Counted from the first letter of the stretch, positions 49,566 through 59,332 are shown. The stretch: DNA of 64,000 bases from Streptococcus mitis (GCF_946190375.1 NZ_CAMIAF010000002.1:62001-126000); one strand, 5' to 3'. Notes: a model not told the origin generated them from the sequence alone. Program-made: numbers and translations.

Positions 49566-49703
49566 ATAGTACCTCTTATTAAGCTCATTTCAAAATTACG
49601 TTAACTTTTTTCACAACTTTATTTCGACTTTCTTTTTTTACTTTTTACATTGCTATGATACAATATTTTTAACAAGATTTTATTGTTTGTTAACTTTTTT
49701 CAC
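49566..49703. promoter_or_regulatory. Divergent pheromone/rgg promoter with 15-bp direct repeats
   Basis: GTTAACTTTTTTCAC occurs at 49600-49614 and 49689-49703, an exact 15-bp repeat 89 bp apart. The first copy lies upstream of a reverse -10 (TACTAT, 49566-49571) for the pheromone operon, near its -35 position. The second lies between a forward TACAAT (49659-49664) and the rgg ATG, suited to autoregulation. Candidate Rgg operators. Confidence 0.55.
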
Positions 49704-49718
49704 GGAAAGGAGCAAATC

Positions 49719-50585
49719 ATGCGTTATGATTTCGGAAAGGTCTATAAAGAAATACGTGAGTCAAAGGGGCTGACCCAAGAAGAGGTCTGTGGGGGTGTTC
49801 TCTCAAGAACTAGCTTATCAAAGATTGAAAGTGGCAAGACAACCCCAAAATATGAAAATATGGAATTTCTTCTCCGTCAAATCAATATGAGTTTTGAAGA
49901 GTTTGAATATATCTGTCAACTTTATCAACCGAGCCAACGAACAGAAATCATGCAAACCTATCTTAATATGCGTTCCATTATCGGGACCAGCGATCTTGTC
50001 AATTTATTTCAAAAATGCCAAAACTATCTCAAGACCCACCACGATCTCCCTATAGAAGAAATCAGAGACATGCTTGAAGTTGTCATTTATATCCGTCAAC
50101 ACGGGGCAGGGGAACTATCAGATCACGCAGAACAGGTTGTCAAAAAACTTTGGAGAAAGATTGAAAAACAAGATACATGGTATGAAAGTGACCTAAAAAT
50201 CCTCAATACCATCCTTTTCAGCTTGCCCATTGAACACCTCCATCTCATCACTGGAAAAATCTTGCAACGCTTAGAAGTCTATAAAAACTATCAACATTTA
50301 TATGACTTGCGAATGACAATTCTATTAAACCTTTCCACACTCTATCTATACAATCAAGATAAAAACATGTGTAAGCAAATCTGCTACACTTTACTGGAGG
50401 ATGCCAAGAACAAAAAAAGCTATGATAGGCTTGCTATCTGCTATGTCCGTATTGGGATTTGTACAGACGATTCTAAACTTATCCAAAAAGGGTTCTCCCT
50501 TCTGGAGCTAACCGAAGAAACTTCTATGCTGTCTCATCTCAAAAAAGAAGTGGAGACCTATTATCAACCAAAGGAAATAATATAA
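49719..50585 (+). CDS. Rgg-family regulator of the peptide-export locus (RtgR-like)
   Basis: 288 residues from MRYDFGKVYKEIRESKGL after AAAGGAGCAAATC; a longer in-frame start 36 nt upstream lies inside the repeat. N-terminal helix-turn-helix (LTQEEVCGGVLSRTSLSKIE) and TPR-like helical C-terminal domain for peptide binding. It is divergent from the WxW pheromone and the exporter operon. Intact. Pairing with the pheromone is inferred. Confidence 0.82.
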   Translation: MRYDFGKVYKEIRESKGLTQEEVCGGVLSRTSLSKIESGKTTPKYENMEFLLRQINMSFEEFEYICQLYQPSQRTEIMQTYLNMRSIIGTSDLVNLFQKCQNYLKTHHDLPIEEIRDMLEVVIYIRQHGAGELSDHAEQVVKKLWRKIEKQDTWYESDLKILNTILFSLPIEHLHLITGKILQRLEVYKNYQHLYDLRMTILLNLSTLYLYNQDKNMCKQICYTLLEDAKNKKSYDRLAICYVRIGICTDDSKLIQKGFSLLELTEETSMLSHLKKEVETYYQPKEII

Positions 50586-50613
50586 AAAAGTCGAGGGGTT
50601 TCCTCGACCTTTT
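50585..50613 (+). terminator. Terminator after the rgg gene
   Basis: GTCGAGG / CCTCGAC stem with a T-run (CCTTTTC). Confidence 0.75.
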
Positions 50614-50636
50614 CATATTATTCTGCTCGTTATTTC

Positions 50637-50680
50637 TTAATACCAACCGTTGTTAAGCCAGAAGTTTTTAGCTCTGCCAA
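50637..50680 (-). pseudogene. 3' remnant of a LysM/lysozyme-like gene
   Basis: The 42 nt at 50631-50672 match the 3' end of the LysM gene at 59368 with two mismatches, and encode the same tail AKNFWLNNGWY and stop. Upstream the similarity breaks off, so only the last ~12 codons and stop remain. Confidence 0.6.
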
Positions 50681-50820
50681 GCCACATAGTGTGCTTACTA
50701 CTATGTGTCCATGTCACCATGAATCGCCGAGCGGTTTAACGAGAAAGTATGACTTTTACGTTTATCCCAACTCAATTATGACATTTTTTTCAAAAGTCAA
50801 TATATCTCACTTTTTAACGA

Positions 50821-50853
50821 CAAAAAAGAGGCTGTCAATCACCCAACCTCTTA
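50821..50853 (-). terminator. Terminator after argH
   Basis: AAGAGG / CCTCTT stem followed by TTTTTTG on the reverse strand. Confidence 0.7.
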
Positions 50854-50861
50854 TCAATCTA

Positions 50862-52253
50862 TCACTTTCTAACTTCATTCGCTTTCTTAGCAACTGCAAT
50901 CTGGTATTTCACTTGGTCAAATCCTGTACCTCCCAAGGAATTTCGTCTTTGAACAGCAGTTTTAGGTTGCAAGTAGACATAAATATCCTCGGCAATGAGG
51001 GAATGATAGGTTTGCAATTCATCCAAAGTCCAATCTTGAATATTTTTAGCAGATTTGATAGAGTCTAACACTAATCTTCCCACAACCTCATGAGCTTCTC
51101 TAAATGGCAAGCCTTTGCCTGCCAAATAATCTGCCAACTCAGTTGCATTTGAAAAGTCCTTCTCTGTAGATTCTTGCATTTTTTCCTTGTTTACCTGCAA
51201 GCTGGATAACATACCTGCCAATACATCAAGGGAATTTAAAATCGTTTCAACCGTATCAAACATCCCTTCCTTATCCTCTTGCAAATCCTTATTATAAGCT
51301 AAGGGCAAGGACTTCATGACTGTCAATAGTCCAAACAGATTCCCATAAACTCTACCAGTCTTTCCTCGAATCAACTCAGCCATATCTGGGTTTTTCTTTT
51401 GGGGCATAATAGAGGAACCTGTTGTAAACGTATCTGACAAGGTAATGAATTGGTACTCAAAGCTACACCAATTGATCATTTCTTCACAAAAACGGCTCAT
51501 ATGCATCATGAGTATGCTGGCATTAGACAGAAATTCTAAGATAAAATCGCGGTCACTAACAGCATCCAAAGAATTTGTATAAGGTTGCTTAAACTCTAAC
51601 AAATCGCTAGACAATTGGCGATCAATGGGGAAAGTCGTCCCTGCCAAAGCTGCCGCACCTAGAGGGCACAGGTCTGTATGCTTCTGGTTAAATTCAAAAC
51701 GTTCACTGTCTCTCTGAAACATATTGTAGTAAGCCATCAGGTGGTGGGCAAAACTAATAGGCTGAGCATGTTGCAGATGGGTATAGCCCGGCATGATCGT
51801 CTCCACATGATTTTCCGCCAAGTCTAATAAAACACCTTTGAGATGAGCCAGTTTATCTAGGACATGGCCAAGTTGCTCCTTGAGATACAAGTGCATATCT
51901 GTCGCAACTTGGTCATTTCGAGAACGAGCTGTATGTAACTTCCCTGCAAGGGGACCAATTTTTTCTGTCAGCAATACTTCCATATTCATATGAATATCTT
52001 CGTTTGCGATATCAAAGTCAAGTTGGCCTGCCTCTAGCTCTTCTAAAAGTTCTTTCAAGCCTGCTTGAATCTTTTCTGACTCATTAAAACTCAAAATGCC
52101 CGTCTGACCCAACATCTGAACGTGGGCTAAGGAACCAATCAAATCAAATTTAGCTAATTTCTGGTCAAAAGATATACTCGCACCAAAGCGCTCTACCCAG
52201 TCTTCGACAGTACCTTCAAAGCGACCACCCCATAATTTTGTATTCTTAGCCAT
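50862..52253 (-). CDS. argH: Argininosuccinate lyase
   Basis: 463 residues, fumarase/aspartase superfamily with the signature [11 protein letters not shown] and the [12 protein letters not shown] loop. Last step of arginine synthesis. It follows argG by 28 nt in the operon. Confidence 0.96.
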   Translation of the reverse strand: MAKNTKLWGGRFEGTVEDWVERFGASISFDQKLAKFDLIGSLAHVQMLGQTGILSFNESEKIQAGLKELLEELEAGQLDFDIANEDIHMNMEVLLTEKIGPLAGKLHTARSRNDQVATDMHLYLKEQLGHVLDKLAHLKGVLLDLAENHVETIMPGYTHLQHAQPISFAHHLMAYYNMFQRDSERFEFNQKHTDLCPLGAAALAGTTFPIDRQLSSDLLEFKQPYTNSLDAVSDRDFILEFLSNASILMMHMSRFCEEMINWCSFEYQFITLSDTFTTGSSIMPQKKNPDMAELIRGKTGRVYGNLFGLLTVMKSLPLAYNKDLQEDKEGMFDTVETILNSLDVLAGMLSSLQVNKEKMQESTEKDFSNATELADYLAGKGLPFREAHEVVGRLVLDSIKSAKNIQDWTLDELQTYHSLIAEDIYVYLQPKTAVQRRNSLGGTGFDQVKYQIAVAKKANEVRK

Positions 52254-52281
52254 ATCACATCCACCTCTCTATCCAATCGTC

Positions 52282-53478
52282 CTATTTGGCGCTTTTTTGA
52301 ACCTCAGAATGAACCTTGGTTGGAAGTCCCCACAACTTAATAAAGCCAACAGCCGCATCTTGGTCAAAGGTATCTGCACTGGTATACGTCGCCAAATTTT
52401 CATCGTAAAGTGAATTTGGTGATTTCCGAGCCACGACCTGAGCACTCCCCTTATACAGTTTAACTTTTGCAGTCCCATTGACAACTTTTTGAGTCTCTTT
52501 AATATAAGCAATCAAGGCTTGTGTAGCCGGACTAAACCACAAAGCATTATAAATTAGATTTGATAATTCATTTTCTATGATTGGTTTAAAATGAGCCACT
52601 TCTCTCACAAGCGTCAAGTCCTCAATTTCCTTATGAGCCGTCAGCAAGATCACTGCACCTGGACACTCATAGATTTCTCTTGATTTAATCCCAACCAAAC
52701 GATTTTCCACGTGGTCAATCCGTCCGACCCCATGTTTTCCAGCTATTTCATTGAGTTTTTGAATCAAATCTGCCAATTTTAGCCCTTCTCCATTGAGGGA
52801 AACTGGAATACCTTCACTAAACTCAATATCAATGTATTCTGGCGTGTCTGGAGCTTCCTCTGGAGAAGATGTGATGCCAAAGGCTTCTTCTGGAGCCTGA
52901 TTCCATGGATTTTCCAAAATACCACACTCATTGGCACGTCCCCAAAGATTTTGGTCAACAGAGTAGGGATTGTCAAGGTCAGCAGGAACAGGCACCCCAT
53001 TTTCCTTAGCATAGTGAATTTCTTCCTCACGAGACCATTTCCATTCACGAACTGGCGCAATCACTTTTAAATTGGGATCCAAGGCTGCAATCGATACTTC
53101 AAAACGCACTTGGTCATTCCCCTTACCTGTACAACCATGAGCAATTGTAGTCGCTCCTGTCTGATGCGCTATTTCAACCAATTTTTTAGAAATAAGAGGG
53201 CGGCTCAAGGCAGATACCAAGGGGTACTTTTGTTCATAGTAGGCATGTGACTGAAGAGCCACTAGCACATAATCTGTAGCAAATTCGTCCTTAACATCAA
53301 TGACATAAGATTCGACTGCCCCAACCTTAAGAGCCTTATCATGGATGAAATCCAAGTCTTTCCCTTCACCCACATCCATACAAACTGCAACAACATCATA
53401 GTCTTTCTTTAGCCAGGTAATAGCAACTGATGTGTCTAAACCGCCAGAATAGGCCAAAATTACTTTTTCTTTACTCAT
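52282..53478 (-). CDS. argG: Argininosuccinate synthase
   Basis: 398 residues from [17 protein letters not shown]; a 17-codon upstream extension overlaps the preceding gene. PP-loop SGGLDTS, and the [13 protein letters not shown] motif. Condenses citrulline and aspartate. The organism shows no earlier arginine genes here, so imported citrulline may be the source. Confidence 0.96.
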   Translation of the reverse strand: MSKEKVILAYSGGLDTSVAITWLKKDYDVVAVCMDVGEGKDLDFIHDKALKVGAVESYVIDVKDEFATDYVLVALQSHAYYEQKYPLVSALSRPLISKKLVEIAHQTGATTIAHGCTGKGNDQVRFEVSIAALDPNLKVIAPVREWKWSREEEIHYAKENGVPVPADLDNPYSVDQNLWGRANECGILENPWNQAPEEAFGITSSPEEAPDTPEYIDIEFSEGIPVSLNGEGLKLADLIQKLNEIAGKHGVGRIDHVENRLVGIKSREIYECPGAVILLTAHKEIEDLTLVREVAHFKPIIENELSNLIYNALWFSPATQALIAYIKETQKVVNGTAKVKLYKGSAQVVARKSPNSLYDENLATYTSADTFDQDAAVGFIKLWGLPTKVHSEVQKSAK

Positions 53479-53494
53479 ATTCTTTTCCTTCTTT

Positions 53495-54301
53495 CTATTT
53501 TTCAATGGACGCTTTAAAGGCATCCTCAATGAGTTTGTCTAATTCTCCAGACTCCTTCAACTTTTGAATGGTTTTATCGACTGCCTCTTTCAATTCCTTG
53601 CTATCTTTTTTCATGGCGACCGCGTAGGAATCATCTTGCTCTTTTTCAAAATTGAGGTCTGCGATTGCTAAATCAGGATTATTTTCCACAAATCCCTTGG
53701 CAACTGGTTCTTCAAAAATAACGGCATCCACTTGTCCTGATTTTAAATCTGTGATTAAATTCCCATTTTTAGGCAGAGATACGAGGGATGAATTTTGTAG
53801 CAAATCTTTCGCCATCGTTTCTTGAATCGAACCTTTCTGTGCTCCAACCTTTTTCTGCGCTAAGTCGTTGACAGACTGATAAGTGGCTAAATCAGATTTT
53901 TTGACAATGAGCTTATTTTTTGAAGTATAGTAGGGAGTTGAAAAATCAAACACCTTGCTCCGTTCATCTGTCTTAGAAACACCAGATATGGCAAGATCGG
54001 CTTTTCCTGATTGAACACTAGCCAGTACATTGTCAAAACTCATGGGAGATAGTTCCAATTCGACACCTAGTTCTGTTGCGATAGCCTTGGCTAATTCGAT
54101 ATCTGAACCCACAATCTGATTTTTCCCATCAACCACTTTTTGATATTCAAATGGAGCAAAATCTGGATTGAGAGCTACAACCAATTTCCCTTTGGACTTG
54201 ATGGCTTCAATTCCAGCCGATTGATTGTTACTACAAGCAAATAGTAGGGGGAGCATCACTAAACCAAACATCGTCATCAACACCTTCTTCATCTTATTCA
54301 T
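53495..54301 (-). CDS. Amino-acid (probably arginine) ABC substrate-binding lipoprotein
   Basis: 268 residues from [10 protein letters not shown] after GGAGG. Lipobox LLFACSNNQ, family-3 solute-binding domain ([27 protein letters not shown]). First gene of the operon with argG and argH (16-nt gap), so the ligand is likely arginine, ornithine or citrulline. No cognate permease lies beside it. Confidence 0.85.
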   Translation of the reverse strand: MNKMKKVLMTMFGLVMLPLLFACSNNQSAGIEAIKSKGKLVVALNPDFAPFEYQKVVDGKNQIVGSDIELAKAIATELGVELELSPMSFDNVLASVQSGKADLAISGVSKTDERSKVFDFSTPYYTSKNKLIVKKSDLATYQSVNDLAQKKVGAQKGSIQETMAKDLLQNSSLVSLPKNGNLITDLKSGQVDAVIFEEPVAKGFVENNPDLAIADLNFEKEQDDSYAVAMKKDSKELKEAVDKTIQKLKESGELDKLIEDAFKASIEK

Positions 54302-54335
54302 AACAAAGCCTCCTTTATGTTTATTCTTTTTAGTT

Positions 54336-54370
54336 GTATAAATAATACTCCTATACTCATCATTTGTCAA
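54336..54370 (-). promoter_or_regulatory. Promoter with ARG-box-like operator of the arginine operon
   Basis: -35 TTGACA (54365-54370), 17-nt spacer, -10 TATTAT (54342-54347). The -10 is inside the near-palindrome GTATTATTTATAC (54336-54348), close to ArgR/AhrC ARG-box consensus. Repression by arginine through ArgR is the likely logic. Confidence 0.6.
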
Positions 54371-54401
54371 GCCTAAATTGAAAAAATTTTCAATTTGAAA
54401 C

Positions 54402-54443
54402 AAAAAAACCTAGAAATACTACATAAAAATGTCATTCCTAGGC
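54402..54443 (-). terminator. Terminator after the bacteriocin-type ABC ATPase gene
   Basis: Imperfect hairpin CCTAGGAATGACAT / ATGTAGTATTTCTAGG followed by TTTTTTTG on the reverse strand. Confidence 0.6.
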
Positions 54444-54507
54444 GTATTTATGCTATTTCTCTCTAGAAAACATGAGTATTCAGTCAATCAAAAGAAGCCG
54501 AACGAAC

Positions 54508-55149
54508 TCATTTCCCCTCGCCCAATTCAATGATTCGATAACATTGTTGGGCTACATAAGCATCGTGGGTCACAATAATAACTGTTTTCCCCTCGCGATT
54601 CATCTCTAAGAGAAACTTCAAGACCAAATCTCTATTTTCAGGATCCAGAGAACCTGTTGGTTCATCGGCTAAAATCAGCTGACTGGGTTTTAAGATGGCT
54701 CTAGCAACTGCAATTCGTTGTTGTTCGCCACCAGACAACTCGGAGACCTTTTGATGCAAAGTAGCTGACAAACCTACTCTCTCTAAAATCTCTTCCACCT
54801 TTTTGAGCTTGTCTTTCTTGGACAATTTCACATATTTCAGTGCCAGCATGAGATTGTACTCGACCGTTTCATCATCAATCAGGGCAAAATTTTGAAACAG
54901 ATAAGAGATATGTTCACGGATTATTGTTTGCGACTTGGCAGAATTAACCGCTAGATTTGTCTGACCAAAAATCTCATACCGTCCGCTATAATCACCATCT
55001 ATCAAACCTAATAAATTTAACAAGGTCGACTTACCACTACCACTTTTTCCAACAATGGCTACCAAATCTCCCTGATCAATCCTGAGAGATAAGTTATCCA
55101 AAATCACTTTTCCTCCAATGGTTTTGGTAATATTTTCTAACTCAATCAT
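54508..55149 (-). CDS. ABC transporter ATPase, bacteriocin export/immunity type
   Basis: 213 residues. Walker A GKSGSGKST, signature LSGGEQQR, Walker B LILADEPT. MacB/LolD-like short ATPase. Its ATG overlaps the DUF1430 stop (ATGA). It drives the large membrane protein encoded upstream. Confidence 0.85.
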   Translation of the reverse strand: MIELENITKTIGGKVILDNLSLRIDQGDLVAIVGKSGSGKSTLLNLLGLIDGDYSGRYEIFGQTNLAVNSAKSQTIIREHISYLFQNFALIDDETVEYNLMLALKYVKLSKKDKLKKVEEILERVGLSATLHQKVSELSGGEQQRIAVARAILKPSQLILADEPTGSLDPENRDLVLKFLLEMNREGKTVIIVTHDAYVAQQCYRIIELGEGK

Positions 55150-57254
55150 AAGATGCCCCCTTTCAATAATTCTACTAGACTTCTTTTCTCCATCCTAGAA
55201 GCCAATACTAGCACAAATAGTATATCCAGACATGTAAAGCCTGCAAACAGCAGGAGTGGCAAGAGCGCATGGGCAAAGAAAATCAATACTAGAAGAGGGA
55301 GACTATAGCCCAACAAGAGCAGAACTAGAAGAGGGCGGTAGCGATCGACCAGTTTCCACCCCATAAACTTCTTGGTAATGATATCCCTGCGCTTCAACAA
55401 GAAAGTAGTAACGAGTAAAAAGTAGGAAATCATCATGCTAAGGAGACCAAACAAAGCAAAGAGTAGGTTAAAATTCCGAACAGCATCTCTATAAGAATCC
55501 ACTTTCTCTTGTTGAATGGCTTGAATAGATGAAAATTTTAAATAATTTCCATCTGACAATTTCTCAACTAACTCTGTAATCTCTTTTTGATGTTGAACCG
55601 TATTTTCAATTTTAATCGGATTATTTAAGCCAGTTGTTGACAGGGAGGCTTTCTCATCCCACATCATATCAGAATCATTTACCAAGCTAATAATTGGATT
55701 GGAGAGATTTTCCTTTCGCTTATCACTATATGGGAAAAATGACCAATCTCCTTCATAATAGGCAATCTCGACATCCATCTCCTCTATCGTTCGTTTTTGC
55801 TGCTCTTCATACTTCATCGAATGAAAGGCAATTAACTTCCCCAAGAGCTGATTTTTATCTTCTTCACCTTTCGTACTTGCTGGCATCAAAATAACTTTTT
55901 TAATACCGGTATCTGGTAGCTTGAATCCCTTGCTCTTTAGAAAATTGCGATTGGCATAGTAAACATCCACCGTATCTGTTAACTGATATTGCTGAATCTG
56001 TTCTGATTGGACAAAATTTTTTACAGGAAGACTGCTACTCTGCACATAGCCCGCCTGCGTTTTTTCTACCAAATCCTGATAAAATCGATAGAAATAATCT
56101 GTAGATTTCCCTGACCCTGCTAGCTCTTCTTGCCACAGATTATCATTGAGTTTGAATGTTTCTAAGGTCAGGTAATTGCCTTGGCTTACCCACTGTTGCT
56201 GATAAGCAAGTTCTTTGTTTTCTTGTTCTAGACTTCTGCCTACCCCAATCAGTAAAACCGTCAATAAAATAGTTGTCCCTATTTTCATCACATAATTGAA
56301 GACGAGACCAAGTTTGACAGATGAAAAACCCTTCAACATGGAGCTGACTGTCATTTTCTGAATCATCAGGTAGGTCAGCCAACTGATGAACAAATACAAC
56401 TGTAAAAGCAGAAATTGGGATAAGAGTAAACTTGGGAACAGAAGTTTTGGTCTGTAGTCCAGCACTAAAAATAGTCCCAAGTCAATGACAAGACTTCCAC
56501 CCAGGAGAAGATAAAAATTAGTCTTTACAAAACCAGCTAAAATCGCCCTGCTTTGGAAACCAAGTAACTTTTGAACCCCCACTCGTTTCATCTCCATCAT
56601 CGGCTGATAAACTGTCATTAAAATCACAAGCAAGATTGCCAAGATAAAGATAATGATAGATAGTAACAAAGCTTGATTTAGCACTCCAACCTGACTTCGG
56701 TAAGTGGGTTCTAATAAAATCGTCTTATCTATCTGGAAAAAATCACTCCACTTTTGTAGAATGGTATCATGATCTATCTCTTTGCTAGAGGTAATCATGT
56801 AGCGTCCATTTACAGTATGGGATTTATCCTCAATATAGGATTGGAAGGTCTGGAGTCGAATGAGTTTCACCTTTAAAAAGGTGGGAATGGTTCCTAGATT
56901 ATTGGGAAGGTCCTGGTTGCTGTAGACTCCCTTCTCATTCTTTGAGAAATCAAGAGAAGTCAGACCGAACTCCTGATAGGGGAAGGTTTCCTTATCAAAA
57001 ACACCAGCCTTGACGGCCTCATCTCCATTATCTACTTTGATAATAGAGACCTTGTCTTGACTTGCAACCTCTTCAAAAAACTGGAGAATAGTTTCTGTCG
57101 GTTTAGTGACATCTTTCAAGTACAAGTCAAATGAATAAGTTGTCTTGCCCATCTCCTGAATCCGCACTATTTCTCGTGTAACATTTACATTCAGGACAAA
57201 AAACGTAGTACACAGTAAGAGCAGGAGCATACAAAGATGACTGATTTTTTTCAT
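55146..57254 (-). CDS. Bacteriocin-associated integral membrane protein (DUF1430)
   Basis: 702 residues from MKKISHLCMLLLLLC after GGGAGG; the longer in-frame reading starts inside an upstream hairpin. N-terminal helix, large outside loops and two clusters of three to four helices around residues 190-310 and near the C-terminus, the FtsX/MacB-like permease layout of the TIGR01654/DUF1430 family. Found with ABC ATPases in lactococcin-972-type clusters. No lactococcin-972-like gene was found here. Confidence 0.83.
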   Translation of the reverse strand: MKKISHLCMLLLLLCTTFFVLNVNVTREIVRIQEMGKTTYSFDLYLKDVTKPTETILQFFEEVASQDKVSIIKVDNGDEAVKAGVFDKETFPYQEFGLTSLDFSKNEKGVYSNQDLPNNLGTIPTFLKVKLIRLQTFQSYIEDKSHTVNGRYMITSSKEIDHDTILQKWSDFFQIDKTILLEPTYRSQVGVLNQALLLSIIIFILAILLVILMTVYQPMMEMKRVGVQKLLGFQSRAILAGFVKTNFYLLLGGSLVIDLGLFLVLDYRPKLLFPSLLLSQFLLLQLYLFISWLTYLMIQKMTVSSMLKGFSSVKLGLVFNYVMKIGTTILLTVLLIGVGRSLEQENKELAYQQQWVSQGNYLTLETFKLNDNLWQEELAGSGKSTDYFYRFYQDLVEKTQAGYVQSSSLPVKNFVQSEQIQQYQLTDTVDVYYANRNFLKSKGFKLPDTGIKKVILMPASTKGEEDKNQLLGKLIAFHSMKYEEQQKRTIEEMDVEIAYYEGDWSFFPYSDKRKENLSNPIISLVNDSDMMWDEKASLSTTGLNNPIKIENTVQHQKEITELVEKLSDGNYLKFSSIQAIQQEKVDSYRDAVRNFNLLFALFGLLSMMISYFLLVTTFLLKRRDIITKKFMGWKLVDRYRPLLVLLLLGYSLPLLVLIFFAHALLPLLLFAGFTCLDILFVLVLASRMEKRSLVELLKGGIL

Positions 57255-57309
57255 AGAGATACCTCCCGTGAAGAGACGAAACTGGAAAAAAACTAACTTT
57301 CCAATAAAG

Positions 57310-57363
57310 CCACACAGTGATTCTCTCAGCTTAATTGTGTTCAAGGCTGAAAACACTGTGTGG
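57310..57363. promoter_or_regulatory. Large intergenic hairpin upstream of the DUF1430 gene
   Basis: Perfect 10-bp outer stem CCACACAGTG / CACTGTGTGG with an inner TCAGC / GCTGA stem. A T-run follows only on the forward strand; on the operon's strand none does. So it may be a partial terminator, an RNA stability or processing element inside the operon, or an antisense terminator. Confidence 0.5.
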
Positions 57364-57404
57364 TTTTTGAATGTTTAGAGGTTAGTTTTTTGAGCAATCG
57401 TCTA

Positions 57405-57992
57405 TCAAAATGTCCGTTTATCTGTCAATAATCCTAGAAAATCTTGTCTCTTTAGGTCTGAGAAGTGTTTGGTAGAAAGACTTCCTTTTTGAAGTCCATC
57501 ATCTCTAACCTGTAAATAATAGCTATGTTGGCTTGTTTTAATTGTCAAAAAATCGCCAAATACAAAAAATTTTTTCCAGTTACGAATCTCAAATTCTTTC
57601 ATCTCTGATTTTGGAATGCGGATAAGTCCTTGCCGCAAATCACGATGATGCTCACTTGTGAAAGTCATCCCATTCCCAAGATTTCTTATCAGTAGTTCAT
57701 CTGGGGTCACCATCACCAGCGCTATTTTAGTTAAGAAAATTTCAACTGTTGGTGGTAAAATCGCCAAGTTGAACCAAGGATGTAGGTAGCGATACGCTAA
57801 GAAATAATGAGGCTCCTCACCCAATCCTAGTTGTTTATATAAGGCCTTGACCTCACTATCTAACCTCGCTTCAAAAGACACATCCGAATGCTCTTCTTCC
57901 TTCCTCTGATTAAAATAACGCATCCAGACTAGGAAGCTTATAAAGTCTAGGACAAATATTCCTGATAAAAGATATTTTAAATTGTAGTTCAT
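57405..57992 (-). CDS. Membrane-anchored protein of unknown function
   Basis: 195 residues. One N-terminal helix (LKYLLSGIFVLDFISFLVWM), an acidic linker, then about 140 mainly beta residues with the feel of a bacterial PH-type domain (LIRIPKSEMKEFEIRNWKKF). RBS AGGAGGTTAAGTA. It is the second gene of the 37-residue peptide/DUF1430/ABC operon. Confidence 0.65.
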   Translation of the reverse strand: MNYNLKYLLSGIFVLDFISFLVWMRYFNQRKEEEHSDVSFEARLDSEVKALYKQLGLGEEPHYFLAYRYLHPWFNLAILPPTVEIFLTKIALVMVTPDELLIRNLGNGMTFTSEHHRDLRQGLIRIPKSEMKEFEIRNWKKFFVFGDFLTIKTSQHSYYLQVRDDGLQKGSLSTKHFSDLKRQDFLGLLTDKRTF

Positions 57993-58032
57993 TACTTAAC
58001 CTCCTGATTAACTTTTCCGCCTAGAGGCCTAT

Positions 58033-58146
58033 CTATTTTGAAAATAGTTCCATAACAACTTTAAATAAAACTGGTGACATTAAAATTAGGATAATTCCTA
58101 TCACAAATATCATGACTACTCGAAAAAGCTCCTTATTTTTAAACAT
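58033..58146 (-). CDS. Small hydrophobic peptide (37 residues) opening the DUF1430 operon
   Basis: Starts MFKNKELFRVV, then one hydrophobic stretch (MIFVIGIILILMSPVLF) and an amphipathic end (KVVMELFSK). Ribosome site is modest (GGGATGGAAAA). It lies about 95 nt after a consensus promoter and 40 nt before the 195-residue gene. It could be a membrane peptide, a bacteriocin or a signal peptide for the nearby PlcR/TprA-like regulator; none of these can be shown. Confidence 0.5.
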   Translation of the reverse strand: MFKNKELFRVVMIFVIGIILILMSPVLFKVVMELFSK

Positions 58147-58244
58147 TTTTCCATCCCTTTTCTAGCTACATCATAATTCTCGACTAAATACAAAGTTAAG
58201 GGCACTGAATTTGTCAACGCTTGCACAACCCCCGTTTCACCTAT

Positions 58245-58273
58245 ATTATAAATCAACATATATAAACTGTCAA
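58245..58273 (-). promoter_or_regulatory. Consensus promoter of the DUF1430 operon
   Basis: Reverse strand TTGACA (58268-58273), 17-nt spacer, TATAAT (58245-58250): a perfect sigma-A promoter, the strongest in the window. The leader after it contains GTTGTGCAAGCGTTGAC, a partly symmetric stretch that may be an operator. Confidence 0.75.
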
Positions 58274-58333
58274 GCAATTTAAGTGATAATATAAATATTT
58301 TTAAAAAGAAGAATTATAGTTATATTCCACACA

Positions 58334-58358
58334 TAAAAAAGATAGCTTCTGCTATCCT
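58334..58358 (-). terminator. Terminator after the PlcR/TprA-like regulator
   Basis: GATAGC / GCTATC stem followed by TTTTTT on the reverse strand. Confidence 0.7.
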
Positions 58359-58372
58359 TGTACATTATCTGA

Positions 58373-59230
58373 CTACTTATCCATCAGATATTGTTCTACC
58401 TTGAGTGCCATAACTTCATTATTTTCAATTAGATAGAGCACCTTAGCTTTCATATAATAGTCCTTAGCAACAGAGATATCAAGATCTTCTGTTACATTTC
58501 CCAACAAACAATATAAATCTGCTAGCCTAAAGCTACTATGATACTTGTTACAAAATTCAATCATCTCCAATAATAGGGCTCTGGACTTATCCATCTCCTC
58601 CTGTTTCCAAAGGTGGTAACAATAATTGTATTTTATTTTGATATACAACTCAATTTGTTCACGCACACTGGTATCGATTTTTGAAAGAGCTACGGAAACC
58701 TGTTCATATAGTTGTTCAAATTTCTCCTTATCCTCATCATAGCCTAAGAAAATCAGCAGGGTATTCAAAATATACAAATAATCCACTTTATCAATACTAA
58801 TCCTACTGAGGATGTCCTCTATTTTTGAAATAGCTAGTTTTAATTGATGTTCACATTGATAGGTTAGAATGGCATCTATCCAGTCCAGATAAATCTTTTC
58901 ATCAAAAGATAAGGAAGTCTGTTGCTTTCTTTCTCCCTCAAAAGCATATTTCAAAGAGGCATAATCTTGATTTTCCAACAATGTTTCAGACAACCTCTTG
59001 AAAGCAGACAAGCCTAGAAACTCTTTCGAAATTTCTCCTGAAAAGAAATAGTCCATATTTAAGCCCATTTTTTCAGATAATTTATATAACAAATCTGCTC
59101 CTGGCATATATTTGCCTTGTTCCATTCGACTTATCTGAGTTTGTTGGCAAATTCCTTCTGCCAATTCTTTTTGCGACCAGCCCAGCTCTTTTCGCTTAAT
59201 TTTTAATCTTGTTGCTAATAATGCATGCAT
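58373..59230 (-). CDS. PlcR/TprA-like RRNPP transcriptional regulator
   Basis: 285 residues from MHALLATRLKIKRKELGW; a GTG start four codons earlier is possible. N-terminal helix-turn-helix (LGWSQKELAEGICQQTQISR) typical of PlcR/TprA proteins, followed by TPR repeats over most of the length that would bind a signal peptide. Adjacent to a strongly promoted operon of export/immunity genes, which it may regulate. No clear Phr-type gene is seen beside it. Confidence 0.75.
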   Translation of the reverse strand: MHALLATRLKIKRKELGWSQKELAEGICQQTQISRMEQGKYMPGADLLYKLSEKMGLNMDYFFSGEISKEFLGLSAFKRLSETLLENQDYASLKYAFEGERKQQTSLSFDEKIYLDWIDAILTYQCEHQLKLAISKIEDILSRISIDKVDYLYILNTLLIFLGYDEDKEKFEQLYEQVSVALSKIDTSVREQIELYIKIKYNYCYHLWKQEEMDKSRALLLEMIEFCNKYHSSFRLADLYCLLGNVTEDLDISVAKDYYMKAKVLYLIENNEVMALKVEQYLMDK

Positions 59231-59332
59231 GCTAACCACCACTATTTATATTCTATAAAAACATTATACTACTTTTTTGAGAAGATTATGACATATTGTC
59301 TACAAAGGGTGAACAGGTTTCTCAAAATGTAA

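Noticed and set aside
58114-58260. A 47-codon ORF starting MLIYNIGETG
   Set aside because: Its ATG lies inside the promoter spacer/-10 region, upstream of the likely transcription start, and it has no ribosome site.
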